Positions 7,541-16,471 of a stretch of 24,553 nucleotides of DNA are shown one piece after another (positions within the stretch are counted from its first letter, which is position 1; every line of letters starts with the position of its first letter). The notes below the pieces were generated by a model that saw only the letters and a list, made by a program, of their open reading frames with translations, was not told the DNA's origin and did not search any database. The position numbers were made by a program, and so were the translations under genes. The stretch is from a bacterium (lineage in GTDB: Bacteria; Pseudomonadota; Alphaproteobacteria; Rs-D84; CACZYB01): positions 1 to 24,553 of the forward strand of contig JAILLX010000022.1 of assembly GCA_024692925.1 (NCBI GenBank), in the 5' to 3' direction.

Positions 7541-8254
7541 ATGGCAAAAAATAAAAATGAAAAACCTTTATCATTAAAAGAACAATATATCGAAAGTCAA
7601 AAAAACGCTTTCTTTCGTGAAGTGCAAGAAGATGTTCAAGCCGAACAACTTTCAAAAATTTGGCAAAAATACAAAAACTATATAATTGCTATCATAGTTA
7701 TAGTGTTGGCTATCACTATTGCAAAAAATTGGTTTATTGCATACAAAAAGGATGTAAGCATAAAAAATGCTAAACAATTTGAACAAATTATGTCAAAGAA
7801 AGGTTCTTCTATTGATTCGCGTATTGATGAATTAAAAGAATTTGCAAAATCTGCAAAATTTGGATACAGGGATATTGCATACTTCAATGCATACTCTATG
7901 CAAATTGAAAACAAAAAATATTCTGATGCAATTGATACACTTGATGAAATTATAAAAAATTCATCAGATGATGTTTTCAAAGATTTAGCAATAATCAAAC
8001 TTGGCACTTTGCTCTCATCACTTTCTGGTAAAGATTTAACTGCTGTTAAAAAAAGTTTAACAAACATCAGATCATCAAAACCACTATCTGCAACATCAAA
8101 ATTTGTCCTTGGCTCAATATATGTAAAGGAAAATAATTTTGCTTCTGCACAAAAGATTTTCGAAGAATTATCTGATGATATAAATCTTCCAATAAGTCTT
8201 AAATCACAAAGTTTGACTTTGTTAAACTATATCAAATCTGCAAAAATTAAATAA
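7541..8254 (+). CDS. YfgM-like membrane-anchored tetratricopeptide protein
   Basis: A 237-residue protein with a cytoplasmic N-terminus, one membrane helix at about 47-63, and a helical periplasmic domain with TPR-like repeats (YRDIAYFNAYSMQIENKKYSDA; FVLGSIYVKENNFASAQKIF). This is the architecture of YfgM (PF09976), a periplasmic protein that associates with the Sec translocon and chaperones. Order supports it: YfgM directly precedes BamB in E. coli and many proteobacteria. I set the start at the ATG at 7541 with GGAGG six bases upstream. An ATG 24 bases earlier lies inside rph and lacks such a site. The gene is one base from the rph stop and 23 bases before bamB. Confidence 0.8.
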   Translation: MAKNKNEKPLSLKEQYIESQKNAFFREVQEDVQAEQLSKIWQKYKNYIIAIIVIVLAITIAKNWFIAYKKDVSIKNAKQFEQIMSKKGSSIDSRIDELKEFAKSAKFGYRDIAYFNAYSMQIENKKYSDAIDTLDEIIKNSSDDVFKDLAIIKLGTLLSSLSGKDLTAVKKSLTNIRSSKPLSATSKFVLGSIYVKENNFASAQKIFEELSDDINLPISLKSQSLTLLNYIKSAKIK

Positions 8255-8277
8255 TATACAAAGGAGGGAAAATAAAA

Positions 8278-9543
8278 ATGAAAAATTTAAAAAATATTAA
8301 AAAAAAGCTGGGTATTTTATTTTCTCTCTCCTTAATTTTTGGATGTGAAAGTGCACCAAAACTACTTCAGGGTGAAAAAATTTCAATATTTAACAAAGAA
8401 AAAAAAGAAACTATTGAAGCAAAAACAATAATCCTTGAAAAGCCATACATAAATAATTCTTGGACATCAAACGGTGGAAATGGAAAAAATAATGTTGGAC
8501 ACATTGCCGGCAAAAAAAAGTTTCATAAACTTTATTCAAATGATATAGGTTCATCTTCCTCAAAAAAACAAATTTTATATACCCCTGTTGCAAATGAAAA
8601 AATGATTTTTACAATTTCCGGAAATCTTCGCCTAACTGCAACAGATATAAATAATGGTAAAACAGTTTGGTACCAAAAATTTTCCAATAATGATTTAATT
8701 ACATTCGGCACCCTTGCCTTGGATGGCAATGATTTATATTTAATCACAAACAATGCTCAACTTGTAAAACTTAATGCAACTACCGGTGAAATAGTTTACA
8801 GTAAATATTTTAACACAACATTAAAATCCGGACTTACATTTTGCAATGATAAACTATTTTTCGTAAGTGATAATAACGAAGCATTTGCGATAGATTCTAA
8901 AACCGGTGAAAAAATATATGTTCACAAAACTATCGAAGAAAACTCTTCATTTATAAAGGGGGCAACACCTGCATGCAAGGGAGATAATTTAATTCTAACT
9001 TTTTCCAACGGTGAAGTCCATATGATTATGGCTGACACATCAACACCAATATGGCTTGATTCTGCATACAAAATAAACCCATCAAATATAAACACTATTT
9101 CTGATATAATTGCAAATCCAGTAATAGAAGAAAATACCGTAATTGTAAAAAGCTATAATGATATAACAAAAGCATTTGATTTAACCGAAGGAAAAACATT
9201 ATGGATTACATCAAACGGTGGAAAAACCGCACCTGTAATTTCAAATGGAACAATGTTTGATATAAATAATAACAAGGTAATCTTTGCATCCAATATTTTA
9301 ACAGGAAATAAGATTTGGGAAAACAAACTTAATATAGATAAAAATGATATTTTCTTTGATCCACTTCTTGTAAATAATCAAATACTTGTTCCCGTATCAA
9401 ATGGTGATATTATAAAGGTAAATCCATATAGCGGAGAAATTATCGAAGTTGAAAATTTAACCTCTCAGATCGATGTTTCACCAATAGTTGTAAATGATAA
9501 ATTGATAATTATTTCCAACGGTGATTTAGAGGTATTTAACTAA
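8278..9543 (+). CDS. bamB: outer membrane assembly lipoprotein BamB (PQQ-like beta-propeller)
   Basis: BamB is a periplasm-facing lipoprotein of the BAM complex that helps insert beta-barrel proteins into the outer membrane. The basic N-terminus and hydrophobic run end in a lipobox LIFGC with Cys at residue 23. The mature part shows repeated propeller blade motifs of the PQQ type: TDINNGKTVWYQ, LNATTGEIVYSKYF, IDSKTGEKIYVHK, VNPYSGEIIEVENL. The length (421 aa) is close to the family norm. AAAGGAGGG precedes the ATG. It ends the rph - yfgM-like - bamB operon and is followed at once by a strong hairpin terminator. In many proteobacteria der follows; here it does not. Confidence 0.9.
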   Translation: MKNLKNIKKKLGILFSLSLIFGCESAPKLLQGEKISIFNKEKKETIEAKTIILEKPYINNSWTSNGGNGKNNVGHIAGKKKFHKLYSNDIGSSSSKKQILYTPVANEKMIFTISGNLRLTATDINNGKTVWYQKFSNNDLITFGTLALDGNDLYLITNNAQLVKLNATTGEIVYSKYFNTTLKSGLTFCNDKLFFVSDNNEAFAIDSKTGEKIYVHKTIEENSSFIKGATPACKGDNLILTFSNGEVHMIMADTSTPIWLDSAYKINPSNINTISDIIANPVIEENTVIVKSYNDITKAFDLTEGKTLWITSNGGKTAPVISNGTMFDINNNKVIFASNILTGNKIWENKLNIDKNDIFFDPLLVNNQILVPVSNGDIIKVNPYSGEIIEVENLTSQIDVSPIVVNDKLIIISNGDLEVFN

Positions 9544-9549
9544 ATTAAA

Positions 9550-9577
9550 AGGAGTGATTTTTCACTCCTCTTTTTTT
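9550..9577. terminator. bidirectional intrinsic terminator between bamB and mnmG
   Basis: AGGAGTGA (9550-9557), a TTTT loop and TCACTCCT (9562-9569) form a perfect 8-bp stem followed by CTTTTTTT on plus. On minus the stem is followed by TTTTAATTTA. It serves both convergent genes, and its right edge touches the mnmG stop codon. Confidence 0.85.
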
Positions 9578-11417
9578 ATTTCTTTACATACTTAAGCAAA
9601 GCCGTCAATCCCGCAGGTGTCATACCCGGAATTCTTGATGCACTTGCAAGTGTTGTAGGTTGAGCCTTTTTAAGTTTTGCCCTTAATTCCAAATTAAGCC
9701 CACCAATTTTATCATAATCAATATTATGTGGAATTTTTAATTCCTGATCTTTTTTATAAGAAGCAATATCCATTTCCTGTCGTTTAAGGTATCCTTGATA
9801 TTTACCCTCTATTTCAACTTGCTTAATAATGCTATAATCAAAAGATTTTACCTCTGGAAATATGGTTTGAATTTTTGCCATATCAAGTTCACTATATTTC
9901 AAAGCCTCATACGCATCAACCCCAGCGGCACCACAACCTTCACAATCAACAAGTTTAAGTTTTTTATTGTTAATCTTCTTTGATTTTAAAAGTTTTTTAA
10001 GTTCATCAATCTTTTTCATCTTTTCATCAAAAAGATTTTTTCTTTTTTCGCCAACACACCCAATTTTTATACCAATAGGTGTAAGTCGTTGATCCGCATT
10101 ATCAGCCCTAATACTCAATCTATATTCTGATCTTGCAGTAAACATACGATAAGGTTCATCAACACCAAGTGTTGTAATATCATCAACCAAAACCCCGATA
10201 TATGCCTGACTTCTATCAAGGACAATTTCATCATCACCCCTTGCAAAAAGTCCCGCATTAAGTCCAGCCAAAATTCCCTGTGACGCAGCCTCTTCATAAC
10301 CACTGGTTCCATTTATCTGACCTGCAAAATAAAGTCCCTTTATACGTTTTGAACCAAGTGTAGGGTTAAGTTCTCTGGCATCAATCGCATCATATTCAAT
10401 TGCATACCCATAACGAAGAATTTTTACATTTTCCAATCCCTTAATCGAGTGGATAAAGGCATCCTGAACATCCTTTGGAAGCGATGTTGAAATACCATTC
10501 GGATAAATCACATCTGAACCATAACCTTCCTGCTCCAAAAATATATGATGCGAAGGATGAGAAGCAAAACGCACAACCTTATCTTCAATACTTGGACAAT
10601 ATCTTGGACCAATAGATTTTATCTGACCATTATAAAGAGGAGTCCTATCTTTATTATCAGTAATAATCTTGTGTGTTTTTTCATTTGTATAAGTTATATA
10701 ACAAGGAAGAAGTTCCTGTGAAATTTTTTCTGTCATATATGAAAAAGCCTCTGGTGGATTATCACTTTCCTGACATTCCAAGCCATCATAATTTATTGTT
10801 GCCATAGAAAGTCTTGCCGGTGTTCCGGTTTTAAGTCGTAATATCTCAAACCCAGCTTTTTTTAATGATTCTGTGATTCCATAACTGGCTTTTTCACCAA
10901 TTCTTCCACCTTTTGTTTGTTCTTCACCGGTATGCATAACACCATTTAAAAAAGTACCCGTAGTAAGCACAACCGATTTACAATTTATAACCCCAGCGGA
11001 TTTTAAAACAACACCCTTTACATTTTTGAAATCATCATCAAATAAAATTTCAACAGCTTCGTCCTCTATAATATCCAAAGTTTTCTGCTCTGCCAAAATT
11101 TCATTAACAGCTTTTTTATACAAAGCTCTATCTGCTTGTGCCCTTGGACCCTGAACCGCAGCACCCTTTGATGCGTTAAGAACCCTAAACTGAGTCCCTG
11201 CCTTATCAATTGCCCTTGCCATAACACCATCCAAGGCATCAATTTCACGAACCAAATGTCCCTTCCCAAGTCCACCAATTGATGGATTGCAAGACATTTC
11301 ACCAATATTTGTTTTCATAAAAGTCACTAAGGCAGTTTTAAGACCCAATCTCGCAGATGCAGAACTTGCTTCTATACCTGCATGACCACCACCTATGACA
11401 ACAACATCATAATTCAT
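9576..11417 (-). CDS. mnmG: tRNA uridine-5-carboxymethylaminomethyl modification enzyme MnmG (GidA)
   Basis: MnmG, with MnmE, makes the cmnm5 group on U34 of certain tRNAs in the cytoplasm using FAD, glycine and methylene-tetrahydrofolate. The 613-residue protein is full length and matches E. coli along its whole sequence. It has the FAD-binding GGGHAGIEA at 9-17, MSCNPSIGGLGKGHLVREID, LKTGTPARL, GPRYCPSIEDKV with a conserved Cys, NGISTSLP, GQINGTSGYEEAASQG, and the MnmE-binding C-terminal domain. AGGATT precedes the ATG. In many bacteria mnmG stands beside rsmG-parA-parB; here parAB is about 11.5 kb away and rsmG is not seen. The HAD gene lies upstream on the same strand. Confidence 0.97.
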   Translation of the reverse strand: MNYDVVVIGGGHAGIEASSASARLGLKTALVTFMKTNIGEMSCNPSIGGLGKGHLVREIDALDGVMARAIDKAGTQFRVLNASKGAAVQGPRAQADRALYKKAVNEILAEQKTLDIIEDEAVEILFDDDFKNVKGVVLKSAGVINCKSVVLTTGTFLNGVMHTGEEQTKGGRIGEKASYGITESLKKAGFEILRLKTGTPARLSMATINYDGLECQESDNPPEAFSYMTEKISQELLPCYITYTNEKTHKIITDNKDRTPLYNGQIKSIGPRYCPSIEDKVVRFASHPSHHIFLEQEGYGSDVIYPNGISTSLPKDVQDAFIHSIKGLENVKILRYGYAIEYDAIDARELNPTLGSKRIKGLYFAGQINGTSGYEEAASQGILAGLNAGLFARGDDEIVLDRSQAYIGVLVDDITTLGVDEPYRMFTARSEYRLSIRADNADQRLTPIGIKIGCVGEKRKNLFDEKMKKIDELKKLLKSKKINNKKLKLVDCEGCGAAGVDAYEALKYSELDMAKIQTIFPEVKSFDYSIIKQVEIEGKYQGYLKRQEMDIASYKKDQELKIPHNIDYDKIGGLNLELRAKLKKAQPTTLASASRIPGMTPAGLTALLKYVKK

Positions 11418-11443
11418 TTTTAATCCTAAATTTAATTAAATAC

Positions 11444-11472
11444 TCACCTTATTATATGCAATAACAAGGTGA
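11444..11472. repeat. inverted repeat between HAD gene and mnmG
   Basis: TCACCTT (11444-11450) and AAGGTGA (11466-11472) pair, and after one mismatch the inner TTAT/ATAA also pair around a short loop. It lies in the minus-strand leader of mnmG, 22 bases after the HAD stop. No clear U-run follows, so it may be a weak terminator, a stabilising leader hairpin, or an operator. Confidence 0.5.
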
Positions 11473-11493
11473 ATATCAATTTATTTTTAAATT

Positions 11494-12267
11494 TTATCTA
11501 AATTTAGAATCCAATAAATACTGAATATTAAATATTAAAGACACAGGATCATTAACATCAAGAACAACATCAGGATTTTCTTTTTTTATTTTATCTTTTG
11601 ATGAAAATCCACCATAACCAATACCAATAGTTTTCATACCTGCATTTTTACCCATTTGAATATCGCATGGGGAATCTCCAATCATAACTGAATTTTTAAG
11701 GTCAATTCCCATTTCTTGGGAAATATAAGAAACTATATGTGGATTTGGTTTATCTGGGAAATTAAGGCCACCTTCTGTTGCTTCAACCATACCAAAATAA
11801 TGTTTCATTCCTTCTTTTCGTAAAAATTTAAGTATCGAAGTTAAATCACGTGATGAAGCAATAGCCAAAGCAATATCAGTTTGTGACAACAATTTGATTA
11901 CATGTACCATTCCATCATAAAATTTCATCTGATTAATAAATTGTTCCTCATTTGAAACTTTAGTCACCATAGGTTGATATTTAGAATAATAAATTTCCTT
12001 TTGTTCTTCTAAATCTTTACCCCAACCAACATACTCTTTATCAAACTTAGTAAAAATATTCGAAGCAAGGTCATTATCTGAATTAAGTTTAAGTCTTCTC
12101 ATTGCTTCTGTATTAATTCCATGGAATACATCCTTTGATTTAACCAAAGTTTCATCAAAATCAAATATTGCTAATTTTGTTTTTTCAGGTTCTTTCTTTC
12201 CAAAATCAGAAAGTATGACACCTTTAAATTTTTCTCTTAACATTCTATCTTTTTCTGTTGAATTCAT
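11494..12267 (-). CDS. HAD-superfamily hydrolase (phosphatase-like)
   Basis: A 257-residue haloacid dehalogenase-fold protein, probably a small-molecule phosphatase. Motif I is DFDETL (nucleophile D36, acid D38), where many relatives have DFDGTL. Motif II is IASSRD (Ser near residue 140), motif III is the Lys in PDKPNPHI, and motif IV is GDSPCDIQMG. A helical cap lies between motifs I and II (about 45-125). The order of motifs fits the phosphoglycolate phosphatase / beta-phosphoglucomutase group, but substrate cannot be assigned. AAGG lies seven bases before the ATG at 12267. It is divergent from ileS with a 62-base spacer and precedes mnmG. Confidence 0.85.
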   Translation of the reverse strand: MNSTEKDRMLREKFKGVILSDFGKKEPEKTKLAIFDFDETLVKSKDVFHGINTEAMRRLKLNSDNDLASNIFTKFDKEYVGWGKDLEEQKEIYYSKYQPMVTKVSNEEQFINQMKFYDGMVHVIKLLSQTDIALAIASSRDLTSILKFLRKEGMKHYFGMVEATEGGLNFPDKPNPHIVSYISQEMGIDLKNSVMIGDSPCDIQMGKNAGMKTIGIGYGGFSSKDKIKKENPDVVLDVNDPVSLIFNIQYLLDSKFR

Positions 12268-12289
12268 TTTAAAACCTTATTATCATAGT

Positions 12290-12304
12290 TCATATTAAAT
12301 ATGA
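12290..12304. promoter_or_regulatory. 15-base inverted repeat between HAD gene and ileS
   Basis: TCATATT-A-AATATGA has 7-bp arms around one base and lies in the divergent spacer. It is a possible operator for one or both promoters. A chance A+T palindrome is also likely. Confidence 0.25.
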
Positions 12305-12329
12305 CGAATATTAAACAAAGGAAATAATT

Positions 12330-15300
12330 ATGTCAAGTAAAAACATTTATCCAGAAACTAATCCTAAACCAAATTTTCCTGAAATAGAGGAGCAAATCCT
12401 TGATTTTTGGAATAAAAACAAGATTTTTGAACGTTCCATTGATGAACGTGAAGAAAAAAACGAATTTGTTTTCTATGATGGTCCTCCATTTGCAAATGGA
12501 CTTCCACACTATGGCCATGTTTTACAAAGTTTTGCAAAGGATACTATTGCACGTTATCAAACTATGCTTAAAAAACAGGTAAAACGTCGTTGGGGTTGGG
12601 ATTGTCATGGTCTTCCACCGGAACTTAAAACTGAAAAAGAACTTGGTATTTCCGGTAAAAAGGCAATTGAAAACTATGGCGTTGATAAATTTACAACAAA
12701 ATGTCGTGAAGATGTTTTGAAATATACCGAAGAATGGAAAGGTATTGTCAACCGCCTTGGTCGTTGGGTTGATATGGAAAATGCCTATAAAACAATGGAT
12801 AAGGAATATTCCGAAAGTATTCTTTGGGCATTTAAACAACTTTATGAAAAGGGACTTCTTTACGAAGATTTTCGTATTCTTCCTTATTCATGGGCTGCGG
12901 AAACACCTCTTTCAAATTTCGAAGTTAATCAAGGATATAAGGATAAAACAGATAACACTGCAACTGTAAAATTCAACCTTGAAAACGGCTTAACACTTCT
13001 TGCATGGACAACAACACCATGGACTCTTCCATCAAATTTAATGCTTGTTGTTGGCCGTGATATTGATTACTCAATTTACGAATTAAACGGTGAAAAACTT
13101 GTTCTTGCAACTGCACGTGTACCTGCATATAAAAAGGAATTAGAAAAGGCAACATTTGTTAAGGAAATAAAGGGAAGTGAACTTGTTGGTTTACATTATA
13201 CTCCACTTTTTCCATATTTTGCTGATTATCGTGAAAAATATGACGCATTCCAAGTTTTATCTGGTGAATATGTTTCAACCGAAGATGGTACAGGTATAGT
13301 TCATACTGCCCCTGGATTCGGAGAAGATGATTTTAGTGTATGTAAATCATTTAACAAAGATTTCCCTGTACTTTGTCCTGTTGATGGGGAGGGAAAATTT
13401 ACATCCGAAGTATCTGATTATGCAGGGATGCAAGTATTTGATACAAATGATTTGATTTTCACCCGCCTAAAGGAAGAGGGAAAACTTTTCCAAAAATCAC
13501 AAATTACACACTCCTATCCATTCTGTTGGAGAACTGATAAACCTCTTATTTACAAGGCTATGAGTTCATGGTTTGTAAAGGTCGAAGATATAAAAGACGA
13601 ACTTATCAAAGCAAACGAAACAATAACATGGATTCCTGAACACATAAAACATGGTCGTTTTGGTAAGTGGTTAGAAGGTGCCCGTGATTGGTCTATTTCC
13701 AGAAACAGATTCTGGGGTGCACCACTTCCTGTATGGAAATCCGATAATCCACAATACCCAAGGATTGATGTTTTTGGTTCAATCGCTGAAATTGAAAAAG
13801 CATCTGGGATGAAAGTTGTTGATTTACACCGTCCATACATTGATAAAATTGTATATCCAAACCCTGATGACCCAACTGGAAAATCAATGATGCGTCGTAT
13901 TCCTGATGTATTTGATTGTTGGTTCGAAAGTGGTTCTATGCCATTTGCATCTTGCCACTATCCATTTGAAAACAAGGAATGGTTTGATAGAAACTTCCCT
14001 GCTGATTTTATCATAGAAGGAACCGATCAAACCCGTGGATGGTTCTATACACTTGTTGTTATGGGTGTTGCCTTATTTGGTCGTGCACCATTTAAAACAT
14101 GTGTATGTTCTGGATTTATCTTTGATGAAAAGGGACAAAAGTTATCAAAGAAACTTGGAAATTACTCTGAACCAACTGAATTTTTAAATAAATACGGTTC
14201 TGATGCCCTTCGTTGGTTATTCCTTTCATCCCCTGCCCTTCGTGGTGAAACAATGCGTATTTCAAAGGAAGGAAGTGAAGTTTTAATCACTGCACGAAAG
14301 GTACAAATTCCATATTATAATGCATACCATTTCTTCACATTATATGCAAATGCTGATGGAATAAAGGCTGAATATAACACATCTTCTGATGAAATTATGG
14401 ATAGATATATTCTTTCTAAATTAGAAGAGTTAAAGGAATCAGCAAAGAAATCATTGGATTTATATGATATTGCAACATTCTGTACCGAAGTTGAAAAATT
14501 CCTTGATATCCTTAACAATTGGTATATCCGTCAATGCCGTGAAAGATTCTGGGGTACAAATGTATCAAAGGAAACACAAATAAAGGCTTTCAACACCCTT
14601 TACACTGTGTTAATTGATATAACAAAGATAATCGCACCACTTATGCCATTTATAACTGAATTTGTTTATAAAAACTTAACTGGTGAAGATTCTGTACATC
14701 TTGCACTTTACCCTACACCAAACGGTAAAAAGGATAGTGATTTAGTTTCTGCTATGGATACAGTTATTGCAATTTGTTCTAGTGCAAAAACCTTGCGTGA
14801 GGAAGTAAAAATCCGCAACCGTCAACCATTATCAGCAATGACTATTGCATCGCCAAAATCTGATATGCTAAAGCCTTATGCTGATATTATAAAGACTGAA
14901 TGTAATGTAAAGGAAATTATATTCACAACAAATATTGATGAATATGCAAAAAAGATTCTTTATATTTACACACCTATTGTTGGAAAACGTCTTGGTCGTG
15001 CATTGGCTGAAATCCAAAAATCAGCAAAGGCAAACGATTATGAAATAGTAAACGGTATTTGCAAAATTGCTGGATATGAACTACAACCAAACGAATTTGA
15101 AATAAAGGTTGAAGTTTTAGGTAATTTCAAAGGAAAATCAACATCTGATAATTCCGCAGTTGTACTTCTTGATACTGAAATAACACCTGAGCTTAAAACC
15201 GAAGGTATCATTCGTGATTTCATCCGTGCAATACAGGAAAATCGAAAGAACCAAGATTTCAATGTTTCGGATCGTATAACCATAAAATATTTCTCTAACT

Positions 15301-15443
15301 CAAAAGAAATAATTGATGGTGTGAAAAAATTTGAATCTGAAATTTCTTCTACAACTTTGGCAACCGAGATAGTATTAAATACATCTCCGCTTCCTCAAAA
15401 ACTAGAAGAAACAGATTTAACGTACGAAATAAAGAAAATATAA
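12330..15443 (+). CDS. ileS: isoleucyl-tRNA synthetase, eukaryote-like/Rickettsiales type
   Basis: A complete class I synthetase of 1037 residues that charges tRNA-Ile with isoleucine. The HIGH motif appears as HYGH (60-63) inside FYDGPPFANGLPHYGH, and the KMSKS motif as KLSKK (604-608) in GQKLSKKLGNY. The editing domain has LAWTTTPWTLPSNL and GTGIVHTAPGFGEDD. The phrases WGWDCHGLP, PYSWAAETPLSNFE and DCWFESGSMP place it with the eukaryotic/archaeal-like (type 2) IleRS group also found in Rickettsia, not with the standard bacterial type. No C-terminal zinc finger is seen. Type 2 enzymes are generally insensitive to mupirocin, so resistance is expected but untested. AAAGGA precedes the ATG. 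No T-box leader is visible. Confidence 0.96.
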   Translation: MSSKNIYPETNPKPNFPEIEEQILDFWNKNKIFERSIDEREEKNEFVFYDGPPFANGLPHYGHVLQSFAKDTIARYQTMLKKQVKRRWGWDCHGLPPELKTEKELGISGKKAIENYGVDKFTTKCREDVLKYTEEWKGIVNRLGRWVDMENAYKTMDKEYSESILWAFKQLYEKGLLYEDFRILPYSWAAETPLSNFEVNQGYKDKTDNTATVKFNLENGLTLLAWTTTPWTLPSNLMLVVGRDIDYSIYELNGEKLVLATARVPAYKKELEKATFVKEIKGSELVGLHYTPLFPYFADYREKYDAFQVLSGEYVSTEDGTGIVHTAPGFGEDDFSVCKSFNKDFPVLCPVDGEGKFTSEVSDYAGMQVFDTNDLIFTRLKEEGKLFQKSQITHSYPFCWRTDKPLIYKAMSSWFVKVEDIKDELIKANETITWIPEHIKHGRFGKWLEGARDWSISRNRFWGAPLPVWKSDNPQYPRIDVFGSIAEIEKASGMKVVDLHRPYIDKIVYPNPDDPTGKSMMRRIPDVFDCWFESGSMPFASCHYPFENKEWFDRNFPADFIIEGTDQTRGWFYTLVVMGVALFGRAPFKTCVCSGFIFDEKGQKLSKKLGNYSEPTEFLNKYGSDALRWLFLSSPALRGETMRISKEGSEVLITARKVQIPYYNAYHFFTLYANADGIKAEYNTSSDEIMDRYILSKLEELKESAKKSLDLYDIATFCTEVEKFLDILNNWYIRQCRERFWGTNVSKETQIKAFNTLYTVLIDITKIIAPLMPFITEFVYKNLTGEDSVHLALYPTPNGKKDSDLVSAMDTVIAICSSAKTLREEVKIRNRQPLSAMTIASPKSDMLKPYADIIKTECNVKEIIFTTNIDEYAKKILYIYTPIVGKRLGRALAEIQKSAKANDYEIVNGICKIAGYELQPNEFEIKVEVLGNFKGKSTSDNSAVVLLDTEITPELKTEGIIRDFIRAIQENRKNQDFNVSDRITIKYFSNSKEIIDGVKKFESEISSTTLATEIVLNTSPLPQKLEETDLTYEIKKI

Positions 15444-15449
15444 AAAAAT

Positions 15450-15480
15450 AACTGGGTTTTGAAAAATTCCCAGTTTTTTT
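15450..15480 (+). terminator. intrinsic terminator of ileS
   Basis: AACTGGG (15450-15456) and CCCAGTT (15469-15475) form a 7-bp stem with a 12-base loop followed by a run of Ts. It begins seven bases after the ileS stop. Confidence 0.85.
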
Positions 15481-15505
15481 TACTATAGAATTTATTACAA
15501 AATTA

Positions 15506-15514
15506 TGTTATAAT
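15506..15514 (+). promoter_or_regulatory. extended -10 promoter for the 15540 gene
   Basis: TGTTATAAT is an exact extended -10 element (TGnTATAAT) 26 bases before the ATG, just after the ileS terminator. No good -35 box is visible, as is usual for extended -10 promoters. Confidence 0.5.
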
Positions 15515-15539
15515 ACCTTAAACAAAAGGTAAAATTATT

Positions 15540-15875
15540 ATGACTACACAAGAAAAACTTTATATTATTATGGTAAATCAAAATAATGAAAAATGTATTT
15601 TGCTTACACCAAAAACTATATCTAAACTTTCCCCAATAAATCCGGAAATTATCTATGATGGAAAGGAGCATGCTCTCCTTTACCGAAATTCACAGGAAAC
15701 AATTTTACTTGATTACATACCGGAATCACAACGCAATGATTTGGCAAAACTTAATGAAATACTTATCGTTGAATACGATGTTAATACAAAGGTTCCTGCC
15801 AACGAATATATGGCGAAAATGACCATTGTAAATAAAATCCCCGATATATCAAAAAATCTGATTGTTAAAAAATAA
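15540..15875 (+). CDS. small hypothetical protein, unrecognised
   Basis: I do not recognise this 111-residue protein. It has no membrane helix or signal peptide. It is predicted to be beta-rich and cytoplasmic (KLYIIMVNQNNEKCILLTP; ALLYRNSQETILLDYIP; KMTIVNKIPD) with a short basic end. It is probably a real gene: it has its own extended -10 promoter after the ileS terminator, an AAAAGG ribosome site ten bases before the ATG, and a hairpin terminator two bases after the stop. Codon use resembles neighbouring genes. It is convergent with the Hsp20 gene. Confidence 0.7.
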   Translation: MTTQEKLYIIMVNQNNEKCILLTPKTISKLSPINPEIIYDGKEHALLYRNSQETILLDYIPESQRNDLAKLNEILIVEYDVNTKVPANEYMAKMTIVNKIPDISKNLIVKK

Positions 15876-15876
15876 A

Positions 15877-15892
15877 GGCATATTTCTATGCC
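15877..15892. terminator. bidirectional terminator between hypothetical gene and Hsp20
   Basis: GGCATA, loop TTTC, TATGCC form a perfect 6-bp stem in the 22-base gap between two convergent stops. On minus the loop is GAAA and a TTTATTTTTT tract follows, ideal for the Hsp20 transcript. On plus the T-tract is interrupted. Confidence 0.75.
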
Positions 15893-15897
15893 CTATT

Positions 15898-16383
15898 TTA
15901 CTTTTTAACCTTTATCCTGCGAATTTTTTGCTTTGCCAAAGGTGTTTTTGGTATCATTATTCTAAGCACTCCATTCGTAAATTTTGCCTCAGTTTTATTA
16001 ATATCTATATCATTAGGAAGTGGCAAAGTCCTGCTTATCATACCATAGGAACGTTCTGAAAAATACATACCATCCGACTTTTCCTCTATATTATTACGTT
16101 TTTCCCCTCTGATAGTCAGAAAACCATCCTCTGACACATCTATCTCAACATCATCTTCATTCATCCCCGGAAGTTCTGCTGAAACCTTAACATCATTATC
16201 TGTTTCAACCAACTCTACCTTTGGTTCAATGAAACTAAAATCACCCAAAGGCGTCAACGGATAATCCAAGACATTGAAAAAATTATCAAAAGCACGATTT
16301 ATATTGTGGCGAAGTTCACCAACTTTATTAACATAATTTTTCTTGGGAAGATTATGCCTACCCTGACTTTTATCAAACACCAT
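15898..16383 (-). CDS. small heat-shock protein, Hsp20/alpha-crystallin family
   Basis: An ATP-independent holdase chaperone of the cytoplasm. The alpha-crystallin domain spans about residues 50-145: EPKVELVETDNDVKVSAELPG opens it, DVEIDVSEDGFLTIRGEK is the central strand pair, FSERSYGMISRTLPLP follows, and FTNGVLRIMIPK is the conserved G-x-L closing motif. The N-terminal arm is basic and Asn-rich, and the C-terminal tail is basic. The length of 161 is typical. AAAGGAGTG precedes the ATG. It is transcribed toward a hairpin shared with the convergent hypothetical gene. The leader may fold over the ribosome site (see findings). Confidence 0.93.
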   Translation of the reverse strand: MVFDKSQGRHNLPKKNYVNKVGELRHNINRAFDNFFNVLDYPLTPLGDFSFIEPKVELVETDNDVKVSAELPGMNEDDVEIDVSEDGFLTIRGEKRNNIEEKSDGMYFSERSYGMISRTLPLPNDIDINKTEAKFTNGVLRIMIPKTPLAKQKIRRIKVKK

Positions 16384-16471
16384 AATGCACTCCTTTATTC
16401 AAACCGCACCATGATGAAAGAATAGCACAAAACTCCACCCAAAGAAACAGGTATATATTCAAAAGAAAAGT

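Noticed and set aside
12268..12329. T-box or other riboswitch before ileS
   Set aside because: The spacer is only 62 bases, and I see no T-box sequence or terminator/antiterminator pair.
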